Shown: positions 43,978 through 54,493 of the stretch, piece after piece
Numbering within the stretch: position 1 is the stretch's first letter
Layout: each line of letters starts with the position of its first letter
Assembly (NCBI GenBank): GCA_034359265.1
Contig: CP136898.1
Location: forward strand, 52,441,501-52,505,500
Source of the DNA: Canna indica
Lineage: Eukaryota > Streptophyta > Magnoliopsida > Zingiberales > Cannaceae
Direction of reading: 5' to 3'
DNA length: 64,000 nt
Notes under the pieces: generated by a model
The model's database searches: none
Seen by the model: only the letters and a program-made list of their open reading frames with translations
What the model was told of the DNA's origin: nothing
Translations under genes and position numbers: made by a program

Positions 43978-45180
43978 GGGTTCCTTCATGGAATTATTGC
44001 ATGAACGTGGGGAAGGAGGTTTAATTGGCGGGTCAGATCCAGATCCGATTTTAATGGATCTAAATCCATTAAGGTTAATACCCGCTCCGTATCATTCAAG
44101 TTGATTTGGACCGACCCATGTTTTTGTTTTCGGGCCAGCCCAATTCAAGTTAACCATTAAAAAAAAACAATTCAATTTCAATTTGATTCATGTCCAATTA
44201 TTCCATATTGTTCCAATTTTAATTCTAGTTTAAACCGATTAATTTCTAGTTTTTGTAGGTTCAATTCCTTGGTTCAATTCTGATTTCTATAGGTTCAATT
44301 GCTTGGTTTACTTTAATTGGATCCAGTTCACCCACAATTAAACCAGTTCACGTAAAGTTGATTAGGTTTGATCAAATCGCATCCAGGTCAGACCTGATCA
44401 ATTAAATTTGGTCTGAACCAAACTCAATTTATGTCCAATTTGAGCTTATTTGACATCAGTTCAACATAATTACATTCAGTTCAATGGTCGGTTTAGCTCA
44501 ATTTCCATAAATTCAACATCGATTCAGTCCAAATCTCATCAATTTACATCTGCTTGTTAACTCTCGCATAGAGATAATTTTTGGTGTATTATTACGTTGT
44601 ATTATATACATGTGTTTGCTTCTTTAACATAAAATTAAATCATTTACAACTTTTATTTGATTTAGTTGTTATGTTGATTTGGAGATATTTCAATAATGTT
44701 GCGATGTTTACATATTGTCATTTATGCTCTATTATGATGTGATATGACCCATATAATTTGATTAATTAAGGAATAGTCACACCATCTTTAATTATACTAA
44801 ATTATATATTAGACAATTTTAGGTCACATATAGATAACTGACATCAATTGTAATTAATTATTTTGAGTGTAATAAATCTTTTCCCACGGGAAGTGAAATA
44901 ACACATTATTTTTCTAATTTACTCAGAGGCATTAGGAAAAGGTATATATAGTATGTTAGTTTCACATAAAGTCAAATATGAATACTAAAATAGAGGTTAG
45001 TCCACGAGCAGTTTTGTTGTATTGATTCATATTTATTTATTTCTTGTTTACATTGGTAAAATTTGAATTTTGTATGCCTCTATATGAATTATGAACATGA
45101 ATATTTTATTTAATTTGCAGTAATTCAAACTGTTAACTAATCTAATTTTAAGATTGACATTTTCGAACTAACTAGGGACA
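43978..45180. other. Unclassified AT-rich stretch with GGTTCAATT-like repeats
   Basis: From 44020 to 44540 short degenerate phrases recur (TCAATTT, GGTTCAATTGC, CCAGTTCAC, CAATTTACAT), giving a simple-repeat look. From 44580 to 45180 I see only AT-rich sequence leading into copia gag, possibly the leader of that element. No gene is supported on either strand. Confidence 0.4.
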
Positions 45181-45402
45181 CCTATAAGAATATTGAGGGA
45201 GAGAATTCCTTCATCTGGGGTGCATGGATATTGATTACGCTGTAAGGAAGGATGAATAATATGCTCCTACATATACTAGCATTTCGGCTGAGGTCTTACT
45301 TTATGAACAGTGGGAGTGATCCAACGATCTTAGTATGATGTTAAAAAAAATAGACATTCTTGCTAGCATTCGTGGTTCTATTGGGGAGCGTAATAATGTA
45401 AA
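45181..45402 (+). pseudogene. gag: Copia gag, first fragment, interrupted by a CACTA
   Basis: The translation MDIDYAVRKDE, then SISAEVLLYEQWE, a stop, and SNDLSMML, and finally IRGSIGER matches the N-terminal DUF4219/UBN2 region of a copia gag of a different lineage from the Sirevirus gag at 1-1475. Two stops are present. The frame is interrupted at 45402 and continues at 54362 with KTIDEQFESLDKALANTLM in a shifted frame, showing one gag cut by the CACTA. Confidence 0.8.
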
Positions 45403-45740
45403 TACTACTACAATAATCATCATTAATAGCATACCATAAATGCTATTATAGGTAGTGTATATCATTATACGAAACGCTATTAAATCGCACGCTATCTTAT
45501 GTAGGGAGGATATAATAGCGTTTCAGAAATGCAATAACAAATGCTATATGAATGTTATTTTATAACATTTTTTATCTATTATTATTAATTTTTTATAGCA
45601 TTCATTACCTGTCATTACTTCTCTCTACAATAGCATAATTAGTTTGTTATCATATATATTTATATATCATTTGCAAACCGTTATTATATACTATTATTAT
45701 AGCATTCTTGAGTTGCTATTACTTGTTTTTACAATAACAG
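45403..45740. repeat. Left subterminal repeats of the gene-capturing CACTA
   Basis: Multiple copies of AATGCTAT, AATAGC(A/G)T and TATAGCATT in both orientations follow the terminus. The right end has the same motif (ATGATAGCATT, AATGCTATCAT). Confidence 0.75.
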
Positions 45741-46774
45741 TATTGTTTAGTTTTCATATATTCAAACCATGAACTGGAGAGAGCAATTTAAAGCTGTTAT
45801 ACAAACTACTAAAGCTGTCATATTAATATACTAAAATCAAGAACATTTCGTAGATCAATATATAAAAAATATTTTTATATTAAATAAAGAGTACATTATA
45901 TAAATTCAAACTACTAAAATATAACATTATCCGAACTTAGTCAATATCAATAAAAGTATATTACATATTAAGTGTTCTAGTTTGTTATAGCCAACAAAAG
46001 TAGGTTGAATTTTCTTCTAAAACAAAAATAGCTTGCTTTTTACAAAATCTTCCAACAAATGTGCTCCAAGTGCTCTCACCCTTTAAGTTCCAATTCCAGA
46101 ACTGCATCTGATAAAAAAAAATATTGTTGGACGTGTCATTGTTTCACATATTTAGGAAATAATGGCTGCAAGTAAATTTATACAACTATCTTGGACTTGG
46201 ATGCATGCTTGGTTTGGTCATTATAGATATTAAACAATGGGCACATAATCTTAATTAAGATGGTAAGATAGTAATAAAGAGATGAACATATCAAAATAAA
46301 TAGATTGTGTATAATATTAATAGGTGCTTTCAGGTTAATTCAATGATCTAATGCTAAACCTAAGGAAGATGAAACAACAAAGATCCTAATCACTACAGTG
46401 GAGAATTAATAATATAATATATTAGTTAAAGTATCAGCTAATAGTTAGATAGATGTTACATAAGATGTTATGAAATTATAGGTGATTACTAATTTAAATT
46501 CTAGTAATACATGGCAATCATAAGAATCATAATGACAGCAATTTGTTACTTGTCAAACTCATGTTGATTCTTGGTTGTTGTCTTGTTGGGAATACAACTC
46601 ATGGCAGGAAGCATAGGTAAAAATCTAACTAAGATATCAACATGGTGAATATATCATTCATTCAACAATTAAGTTTGCTGCTTTATTGTATCAGATACGT
46701 GCAAAAAAATAAACATTTAGGCAACAATAGGATCTTAAATATCTTTAAACTTATATGTACTTACAAAATGAAAC
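45741..46774. other. AT-rich CACTA body sequence left of the SnRK2 fragment
   Basis: No coding sequence recognised. Downstream SnRK2 exons (after the APE motif) would be expected here in an intact gene and are not found. A short exon-like piece on the minus strand near 46075-46110 (acceptor TATCAG followed by ATGCAGTTCTGGAATTGG) is too short to assign. Confidence 0.4.
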
Positions 46775-47534
46775 TTTCTTGAGAAGCACTTCAGGAGCAA
46801 TGTATGCTGGAGTTCCAACTGTTGGCTTTGGTTGTGAAAGTAGAACTGATGGCTGAAAATTTAACATCTCAGGAACTTGGTTCTATAACTAAATATTTCA
46901 AAAAAATAAAGGTGTCTATAATAATGTGTAAATGTTCAATGGACTAGTAACACAATACTAATTTGTACCTTAGAATTTCCAAAGTCACATATCTTCAGGC
47001 GAGGAGCAGGACTGCCATCTAATAAGGTGTTTTCCAGCTTCAAGTCACGGTGACACACTTGCTTGACAATAAAGATGTTCAAAAACAATATAAGCTAAGA
47101 CAAACAGGAAAATAGGTCCTAGGTAATCTTATTCAGCATACCATTGAGTGGCAGTAGCTAACTCTTGATATAAGCTACTGAAAGAGGTATCGTGCCTTCA
47201 AGGAAGAAAGCTTAAAGTTGGGACTATATTTCAAATACATAAAACACTGAAACAAAAAAAGTAAGGTCAACTGGAACCTCATCCTCACTAAAGCGTCCCA
47301 CATGACAGATACGATCAAAAAGCTCGCCACCAAATGCATATTTCATAACAATAGCCAGGTGAGTTGGAGTTAAAATAACCTAAGAAAAATTGTAGTAAAA
47401 CAAACATGTAGACAATCTAAAAGCAAATACATGACACCATTAGACATGAATTTGAGTACCTCTTTGAATCTGATGATATTTGGATGCTTCAGTGATCTAT
47501 GGTTAATTATCTCTCTTTGATCATTTTCATCTAT
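46775..47534 (-). pseudogene. SnRK2-type protein kinase fragment, five captured exons
   Basis: Five minus-strand exons with AG/GT borders: 47460-47534 ([20 protein letters not shown]), 47278-47379 ([20 protein letters not shown]), 47142-47195 (ARYLFQ, stop, LISRVSYCHSM), 46969-47061 ([26 protein letters not shown]) and 46775-46852 ([20 protein letters not shown]). Lengths 75, 102, 54, 93 and 78 bases are multiples of three and follow the SnRK2 exon pattern. HRD, DFG and APE are present. An in-frame TAG in the third exon replaces a Gln codon. The ATP-binding N-terminus and the lobe after APE are missing, so this is a captured fragment of a stress/ABA-type SnRK2 gene, not a kinase. Confidence 0.9.
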
Positions 47535-48005
47535 CTACACTCAAAGAACAGACAATAATTACAATCGGCATTGGAGTTGTAGCATATAATACTAAATCAG
47601 ATAAGTGATAAATTGATGTGAAATTTAAATATCAAATGCTACTGCTTGGGTGATGTACTTATTCAAACAGAATTGAACATAACCCTTGAAAAATCAACAA
47701 CATATACTGTAACTAAAACCAAAATTGGCATAGTGAAAAATGATCGGCTGAAAAAGGTTACATCATACATAGAGTAACTAAAATAAGAAATCCTCTGACC
47801 AGTACAGTACAAGGGAGAGACTCAGAGAAGCAGCAAGAGGAGGATGTTTGTTGTAGACCAAGTTCCAGACAACATAGATACAACCAGGGCCAAATTAACA
47901 ACTAAATCCACTAAAGAGAAACAATTCTAACATCAAATCACCAAGAACAAAAGACATTTAACAACTATATAAGAAATGGCATAACATCCAAAGGCAATAA
48001 AATAC

Positions 48006-48270
48006 TTTCCTTTTTCATATTTTTTTGGATTAATGTCCACTCCAATTATCCTAGAAGCCCCTCTTGATTTAGCAGCTTGTGCTACCTGATGTAGGATGGT
48101 ATTAGATTTGGAAGGCATGTGACTTATAAGAGATTCTTATTAGTATGATTTCTCCAGAGACCAAAATCAAATTGTCAAGATACTTACTGAAAGACCCACA
48201 GTACCCAGACCAAAGATTACTACAATTGAGCCTTTTGATATATCAACAACTTTCCAAGCAGCCCCTACGC
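48006..48270 (-). pseudogene. Alcohol dehydrogenase-like fragment, two captured exons
   Basis: Exon 48188-48270 reads VGAAWKVVDISKGSIVVIF then GLGTVGLS, and exon 48006-48085 reads VAQAAKSRGASRIIGVDINP then KKYEKGK. This is the NAD-binding Rossmann stretch of the plant zinc-dependent ADH family, including GLGTVGL and the acidic residue at the end of the second strand (GVDINP). Acceptors (TTAG, CAG) and donors (GTAAGT, GTATTT) are in place. Upstream zinc-ligand exons and downstream exons are absent. It lies about 470 bases upstream of the SnRK2 piece on the same strand. Confidence 0.88.
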
Positions 48271-49224
48271 CTAATACATAATCGCATTTCAAGTGACAAC
48301 ATATTAATTGGCAGTATGTGATTAGTATCTCCAAGTTGAGATTCAAACGACAAAGTCCTTTACCAACTCAGAAGTAGGCACCTTCTAAACTGGTCCATTA
48401 TAGAACAAATTGTGCTAATTTCATGTTCATAATCTTGCAAGTAATTTCTAAAATATGACATGGTGGAAAGTCCAGAAAAGAATAAAGAGGCAAAATTCTT
48501 ATAACAAAATCTTTTAGTAATCTAAATTTAGAGATTTCTTATTTCAATTTAGAGCTTTCTTATTTAGAGTGCACCACTGTGTACTCACTGAAGCTTGACA
48601 CCGTGTAATAATGGTAAACATGCTTCCCCTTTACCCTAAATTTTGAACAGAGAACAAGTTAAGCTAAAAAGTTAATTATAAAGACCCAAATAGGGAATGC
48701 AATCGAGACCCATTTCTCCTCCATTTCTAAGAAGTTAAGCTAAAAAGTTAAGCTAAGAAGTTACCGTACATTTCTCCTCCATTTATGTAACAGTAGAAGA
48801 GATGATGCATGCACTATTGTTGGTGTGATTCCAAATGACATTACTTTTTAAGAGACTCCATTAAATTTCAGCTAATATGATCAATGATTTATGCAAACTC
48901 TAAGAGGGCCACTAGTAGAAGAATGAGCAGTAAACTCTAAGAGGGCTTCAGAACATATCTTTTCATGTTTCATATTTTGACATCAGTTTTATCTGTCTAC
49001 AATTTGAAATGCTAATCTTGATCTTAATTTTGTGAAAAATGAAATAAGCATGAGAAGGAGACCTCAAAACTATATGATTACATTAAGCTAATGGACTCCT
49101 ATTTTTTTTAAGCCAGTGGAGTCCTTGATTGAATTCAATTGATGTGCTTGATTGAATTCATTGGGGATGTACACTGGGATTTATAATTTTGTGAAATGAA
49201 ACTAAAAGTAAATTAGCATCATAC
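48271..49224. other. CACTA body sequence between captured pieces
   Basis: AT-rich, intron-like. AGAGATTTCTTATTT-like phrases repeat at 48530-48560, and CATTTCTCCTCCATTT occurs twice (48710-48726, 48769-48785). I see no assignable exon. Confidence 0.4.
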
Positions 49225-49334
49225 CTGTGAAGAGAGACAGCTAGAGAAGGAAACAAGAGAAAGATTTTCTTGCATCTCATTGAGCATCATACTAAATGAA
49301 TCTAATTCAAGATATCCAACATCTTCTGTAATTC
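49225..49334 (-). pseudogene. Unidentified exon-like segment 1 in the CACTA
   Basis: A 110-bp minus-strand segment with acceptor TTACAG and donor GTATGA, open in one frame: ITEDVGYLELDSFSMMLNEM then QENLSLVSFSSC. It is bordered like an exon and lies in series with the other captured pieces, but I do not recognise the family. Confidence 0.5.
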
Positions 49335-49761
49335 CTGTAAGCAACAAATAATTAGGTCCAGACCACTATAAGCATTTCAAGAATTTGAAATTTGTGAAAT
49401 AACTTACAACAACTAAACAAATATCCTAGCTCTCAAAAAAATCAATGAAAAAATCAATATTTTCTCGAAACAACCTGTTCATCCTTTGAGTGATTAAGCT
49501 TTTAGGTTTATAGTCCTACCCAAGACCTAAACATATGAATGTCCATCATATAATGAATCAAAGATATCTCACACCTCTCCAAGTTTCCCTCCTCTCCAAA
49601 TTTCCAGTACTCAGGTTCATGATATCTCACACATCTGTTCAATAGATGCAGCAGCTAATTAATATCAACACACATTAATTATCAACCACAGTTAAACATC
49701 ATCATAGAAGAAAATAGAACAACTTAGTTTTGAACTAGGACTGGACCAGATTTCATACAAC
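49335..49761. other. CACTA body sequence between two exon-like segments
   Basis: AT-rich, intron-like; the short phrase GATATCTCACAC occurs twice (49563-49574, 49621-49632). No exon recognised. Confidence 0.35.
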
Positions 49762-49902
49762 CATTATTGTAACACGAAGCCATGGTAAGTCTACTGACTG
49801 AGTTGCAGCCATCCTTGCAATGAATAATATCAAAATTTGGACAAGCTTATCGGCTAATGTTGCTCTAGTAGCTATTAGACCTACTACTATTAAAGCACCA
49901 GC
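49762..49902 (-). pseudogene. Unidentified exon-like segment 2 in the CACTA
   Basis: A 141-bp minus-strand segment after a TTTTGCAG acceptor, open for exactly 47 codons: AGALIVVGLIATRATLADKL, then VQILILFIARMAATQSVDLP and WLRVTIM, before a possible GTTGTA donor. The amphipathic helical pattern suggests a helical-repeat protein, but I cannot name it. Same strand as the SnRK2, ADH and NUP155 fragments. Confidence 0.55.
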
Positions 49903-50327
49903 CTGCAAAAGTATAGTGCTAATCAATCATTTAAGATAACCAGTAAGTGCTTATATTGGAGTTGTCTCAATGTAAAGCCATACAAGTATCTGCGGATGTG
50001 CTAGTAGAACCATTTATATGTTTGTTTAATATATGCTGATTGTGATCAACTCCAAGAGATCATATACATGCCTTGTCCAACTTTAATTTAGCTATCAAAA
50101 TTTTTAATGAATGATCATATACATGCCTTGTCCAACTTTCCTGAAACCTCCTCGCAATGAGAAAAAGAAAATATAACAATGAGCAACATCAATACATATA
50201 ATTATGCAATAAAATCACTAACATAAAGTACTTAGACTGCAAAGCCTTTCCATAACTATGAATTTATACTTCTATAGAAACATCTAAATGGACTGAGTAT
50301 TAAAAGAAAGAGAAGCTTGAGAAATCA
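49903..50327. other. CACTA body sequence left of the solo LTR
   Basis: AT-rich and intron-like, with the phrase CATATACATGCCTTGTCC twice (50060-50077, 50117-50134), a local duplication. No coding sequence recognised. Confidence 0.35.
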
Positions 50328-52993
50328 TGTAATACCCGCGAAAAATATAAAAAGAATTTATTTATTTATTTTGGCTTCAGCGGGAAAGCCGAGATGCGCG
50401 CTGGGGTAGGCTGAGAAATCGTCGAAGGGCGTGATCGGTGATATGACCCTTATGCATGAGGAAAATTATTTTATTCGAGTCGGGATGGAAGGTTGGGTCG
50501 AGTCGAGTCCGGGGGTTTGATCGGAACTCGATTCGGACGAGTATAGATCGATATAAGTGGGTTCACGAATTCTCTTAAGTTAAGGGGTAAAATAGTAATT
50601 TCAATATATATATATATATAGATATACATATAAACCTGGGATGAGCATACGACTCCAAGGAGGATACGCACACCCACCCCTAGGCAAGAGGAAGAGGAGG
50701 CGCAAGCTTGGGAGGCCGGACCTTCGCCGTCGCCAGAATCACCTCGTCACGAGGTTGAGGATCTTCTTCCTCCTCGTTCTACTTCTTCTCAAGGTGAGTG
50801 GCCTTAAGCTTTAGGGACTTGCCCACCTCTAGGGCAGCCCCCTTGTGTAGATGATTGTAAATCGAAATCTCTCAAGTTTTTGTGGATTTTGGGACTGTTT
50901 TGATGGTCTACTCAAAATTGCAGTTTTTCCTCTTTGAGATGATGCTTGAAAACATGAATTTTGATTCGGATTGAGAGAAAAATCACATTGCCTTCCCTTG
51001 ATGTAGGCGGCCGTAAGATTGGAGGGTAAACCCTCTTTTGTTGGGTCATTGAGAGTGGAGAATAAGGGTGGTAGTCGGGGATAGAGGGAGCTTGCATTTG
51101 ATAGAGGAAATCCTCCTTATAGATGACTGCATGAGGTGAAGCATGGTGCGGCTTGAGCATGCCCACCAAGTGTTTGGTGAAATGCCACACCTACATGATT
51201 ATGCTTATATCCTCATTTCTCTTTAGTAAAACTTCATATCAGTATGGAGTATGTGTGCCCCAACCAATGGTAGCTGAATTGGCCGACTTTAAGGGTCGGA
51301 ATCCCATGTTTAAGACATTATGGAGTGGATGGCCTAAGGGCATTCAAATCTGTCCAAAAATATAAATAGACATGTTTGACACCTAGTTCGGAGGCTTAAA
51401 AGTCGTCCGTTCGGTATAAACTCTTGGGGATAGATAGTAGGGTACTCTGATAGCTTTGACACCAAATTTTAGCGAATTTCGAGTTGGAGGGACTAGGTTT
51501 ATAAAATTTGTTTGAGGACAACTCAAAACTGCCAATTTCTGCACATAGCAGAATTTGTGATAAGTTGAAAGTTTGATATGATATTCGGAGATCGAATCAT
51601 CATCCTATGATAGTGAAGCTTTGGGAAATCCTTGTGGGGTATATGGAGAACCATTCGAATCTAGTTTGAGGGAAAAAGAATAAGAGTTGGCATAGTTATG
51701 AATTTTCTAAAATAGCAACTTAAACAGGAAAATCTGCTAGTGAATTGCAGAAATTCTAGGATGACATATTCGTTATGCCATGTCATGATCTATCCATCAC
51801 CCAAATGACCTGAATCTTTGAGGATAGTTAGTGTGACACAAAAGCTTGCTTATCTTGTGTTTTTGGTAGACATTTCACTAACAACTAAGGGTTTAGCAAT
51901 GGTAGCAAAAGTGCACCTGATAAGTTTCGAGAAGTGCCGAAATTTGGCTAAGTATGGGAGGACTGCCTTGACTCCACTTGAGGGTCGAATTACTTTGATG
52001 TTTATGTTGTGTGCCTATGACAAATTGTGATATGCACTTTTGTTATTCAACTCGTGGGTGGTGACGCGTAGTGTAGCATCAATAAATTCCAAGTTGGAGG
52101 CACTTATCTAGTGCTGAGATCTCAAACTCGTTCAATAATAATGAGTTGCTAGAATTCCCTTTCGGAATAGTTGGATAGTGAATGGTTAAGCACATATGCA
52201 CGTGGGTTGGTTTCATTTGATTTGAGTGGTGGGGTGCACGACGATCGATCGAGGGGTTGAGGCCGGGAATAGGCCAGACTCGGTGCGGCCACGCACGCAC
52301 CCGTGATATCGGCAGATTGCCTAAACCACTTGAGTAATATCATCGGTGTATATTCTTGTGTATTCCTTATTCTTGTGATGGTACTTGATATTTGGGCCAT
52401 TATGGGCCGAGTGAATATGGTACTTGATATTTGGGCCATTACGGGCCGAGTGAATATGGTACTTGATATTTGGGCCATTATGGGCCGAATGACTATGGTG
52501 CGTCTGAGCACGAGTTTTGTGAATGTATCTTTTACTTTGCATGCTATTACACTTTAGAAATTCTATAAGTATGATTTATGTTTGTTATGCTTGATGCTCG
52601 GGATAGCTTGGCGAGGGCTTGGTTCAAGCCACTCACTGAGTTCGTTGGAACTCACCTCTCTTTTGTTGTTGTTTTGTAGATCCTGACTAATAGAGGTATG
52701 GTGGTACCCATGTAGCACGGCTGGAGTTGCAGGCTCAGGAAATAGATCTCGTGACATGTCAAGTCATAGTCGAGTAGTAGGAATTACTTATGCATATGGT
52801 CATGTGATGGTTGTAGACATGGACCTTACTCACATTTGATTGTTTATATTTTCATAATAACATTCCTTCACATGTTCATTGGTTTTCACATGTTGTATCA
52901 TTTATTCTGCATTTGGTATGTATGTGTTGGTAGGCTTCGGAGTACGAATGTGTACTCTGGCCGATCACATGACCCTAGATTTGGGGCATGACA
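50328..52993 (+). repeat. Ty3/gypsy solo LTR inside the gene-capturing CACTA
   Basis: Begins TGTAATACCCG and ends GGGGCATGACA, 2666 bp, flanked by AATCA (50323-50327) and AACCA (52994-52998), a 5-bp duplication with one change. No internal domains or second LTR. It contains a TA-rich region near 50600 and three 39-bp tandem repeats. The final 80 bases match the LTR end at 40292. Open stretches at 51153-51365 and 51818-52557 have no recognisable domain. Confidence 0.88.
52378..52494 (+). repeat. Three 39-bp tandem repeats in the solo LTR
   Basis: Units at 52378-52416, 52417-52455 and 52456-52494 share ATGGTACTTGATATTTGGGC followed by CATTATGGGCCGA. They differ by only a few bases. Since 39 is a multiple of three, they give a repeat in every frame, which explains an open stretch here that is not a gene. 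Confidence 0.88.
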
Positions 52994-53282
52994 AACCACG
53001 AGTTATCTAGTGCAGAGATAAGTTAGAGAGCGAGACTTTCACCTTTTTTAGAACATACCAATTGATGGAATGTCATCTTAAGAAGTTTTTGCCATAGATT
53101 AACATGTAAACCCTGTACCAAGTGACTAAGATGATATAATGAATAAATTTTAGTAAGAAAAGTGCTTCACCAGACCTTCGAAGCAATTGTCTTAGAATGT
53201 CTCTGACTTGCATACAACTTAACAACATTATATAGCATCAAGTAGTTTCATGTCACCCATATAACATATTAGATATCCTTAC

Positions 53283-53731
53283 TTCCATTGCAGCTTGTTC
53301 GGCAATGTTTGGGGGTATTTGTTGTCTTATACTTTGAGATACATCATTTAAAAAGTCAGCATTTATACCATTTAGCCTTAGTAAACTTTTCCCTAAACTT
53401 TGACTATTAGCTACTAAATTTGAACCATTACCATAGAGATCAAATCCATTTGAGTCTCCAAGACCATCAATATAACCATAAAGACCTCTTCTCTCATTTC
53501 TTCTCGACCTTAAATAATTCTCTAACGAACGAAGTTTGCTCTCAAGAACTTGCATGGACATAGCAGAAAGTCTACAAACAAGTGCTTCACCGGAGTGAGA
53601 ATCAGAACCTACTTTCCTATGTACAGCCATAATTGGTTGTTCCCATATAGAAAATAGCATACGAGATGAACACAAGCAAAGTCCCTCGTAAGCACTAGAA
53701 AATGAAGATTCCGCTTCCTCCACGACTTGTC
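53283..53731 (-). pseudogene. Captured NUP155-like nucleoporin fragment
   Basis: A 449-bp minus-strand segment with an acceptor (CTTCAG at 53731) and donor (GTAAGG at 53282). It encodes SSAYEGLCLCSSRMLFSIWE, then QPIMAV, LSAMSMQVLESKLRSLENYL and RSRRNERRGLYGYIDGLGD, closely resembling the middle of plant NUP155, an inner-ring nuclear pore protein. The end (IAEQAAMEV) fits the next part of that protein. The frame is open throughout. Only this piece is present; the beta-propeller N-terminus and the C-terminal solenoid are absent. Confidence 0.82.
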
Positions 53732-54298
53732 CTGAAGGAGATGAGGAGAAGTTAGGGCGCAAGTTAGGGTGCTAGTGTGAAGGAGAGAGGGAGAATGGGA
53801 GATTACCGACCGCTGGAAAGAGGAGGCTCGCTTGAGGAGTGATTGGAAAGAGCCAAAGAGGAGGCTCGCCAGAGGAGATCTATCGAGGTGTACCTGATGA
53901 AGCGGGATCATAAACCTAGAGTCAACGCCCTTGGCATAGGAGGCGATCAGCGAGCAAGAGCAGCAGCAGCGATCAACATTGATTTAGGCGAGACTCTCGG
54001 CGTGGACTGAAGCGGGAAATCGATGGTGATGAACTCCCCCTCTCCCTTTTGCCTTCTCCGACGTGGACTCTTGATGAGCAAGAGCGATGAGGAGAGATGA
54101 GGCATGGACTCTCGATAGCGATCAGGTTGAGGAGGTTGAGGCATGGACTCTCAGCGGCGCAGGAGGGTTTTGATGCGGGTTGAGGGTTTTGTCGAGTGAG
54201 GGAAAGAATAAGAAGGGGGAAGGAAAAAAAGGGGATGCGGGATTTTTTGTTGGGACGGAAAAAAAGGAGGGACTTATGAAATTTTAACCATCGTTAAT
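53732..54298 (-). other. Terminal CACTA segment upstream of the NUP155 fragment
   Basis: Less AT-rich. An imperfect duplication GAAAGAGGAGGCTCGC / CAAAGAGGAGGCTCGC lies near 53816-53833 and 53854-53872, and GCATGGACTCTC recurs at 54102 and 54142. Read on the minus strand it could be the promoter/first-exon region for a chimeric transcript through the captured exons. A 65-codon open frame (54144-53947) begins with ATG here but has no recognisable domain. Confidence 0.4.
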
Positions 54299-54361
54299 GA
54301 TAGCATTTTGTTAGAATGCTATCATTAAATGTTCTATAAAACCCTAAATGTAGTAGTGAAA

Positions 54362-54493
54362 TGATCTATAAAGACTATAGATGAGCAGTTTGAGTCTTTA
54401 GATAAGGCCCTTGCCAACACTTTAATGACTAAACTTTCATCAATGAGACTCACTGGAGTTAGGGCGTGAGCACATCATGCAGATGAGGGACAT
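54362..54493 (+). pseudogene. gag: Copia gag, second fragment
   Basis: Between the CACTA and the solo LTR, shifted frames give KTIDEQFESLDKALANTLMT then KLSSMRLTGV and REHIMQMRD, the middle UBN2 part of the same copia gag found at 45181-45402. It stops at GACAT, the target duplication of the following LTR, and resumes at 56718 with DIAAQLKKLKVDM. Confidence 0.82.

Larger units (their letters stand above)
45403..54358. mobile_element. Gene-capturing CACTA transposon (Pack-CACTA type)
   Basis: The right end reads CTAAATGTAGTAGTG at 54358, i.e. CACTACTACATTTAG in reverse. The left end at 45403 reads TACTACTACAATAATC, the same terminus with the first C mutated. AAA flanks both (45400-45402 and 54359-54361), and the copia gag frame is continuous across. 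Subterminal repeats of ATAGCATT/AATGCTAT occur at 45440-45720 and 54299-54330. There is no transposase. The body carries host-gene exons on the minus strand (SnRK2, ADH, NUP155 and two unidentified) and a 2.67-kb solo LTR; without the LTR and its duplication it would be about 6.29 kb. Confidence 0.85.

Noticed and set aside
46775..47534. A working SnRK2 kinase gene
   Set aside because: It lacks the N-lobe start and everything after APE, and has an in-frame stop.
47933..48118. A small independent gene on the minus strand
   Set aside because: The recognisable part is one ADH exon; the rest is read-through into intron sequence on both sides.
52303..52557. Protein with a 13-residue repeat
   Set aside because: The frame is a by-product of the 39-bp tandem repeat in an LTR; open frames occur on both strands there.
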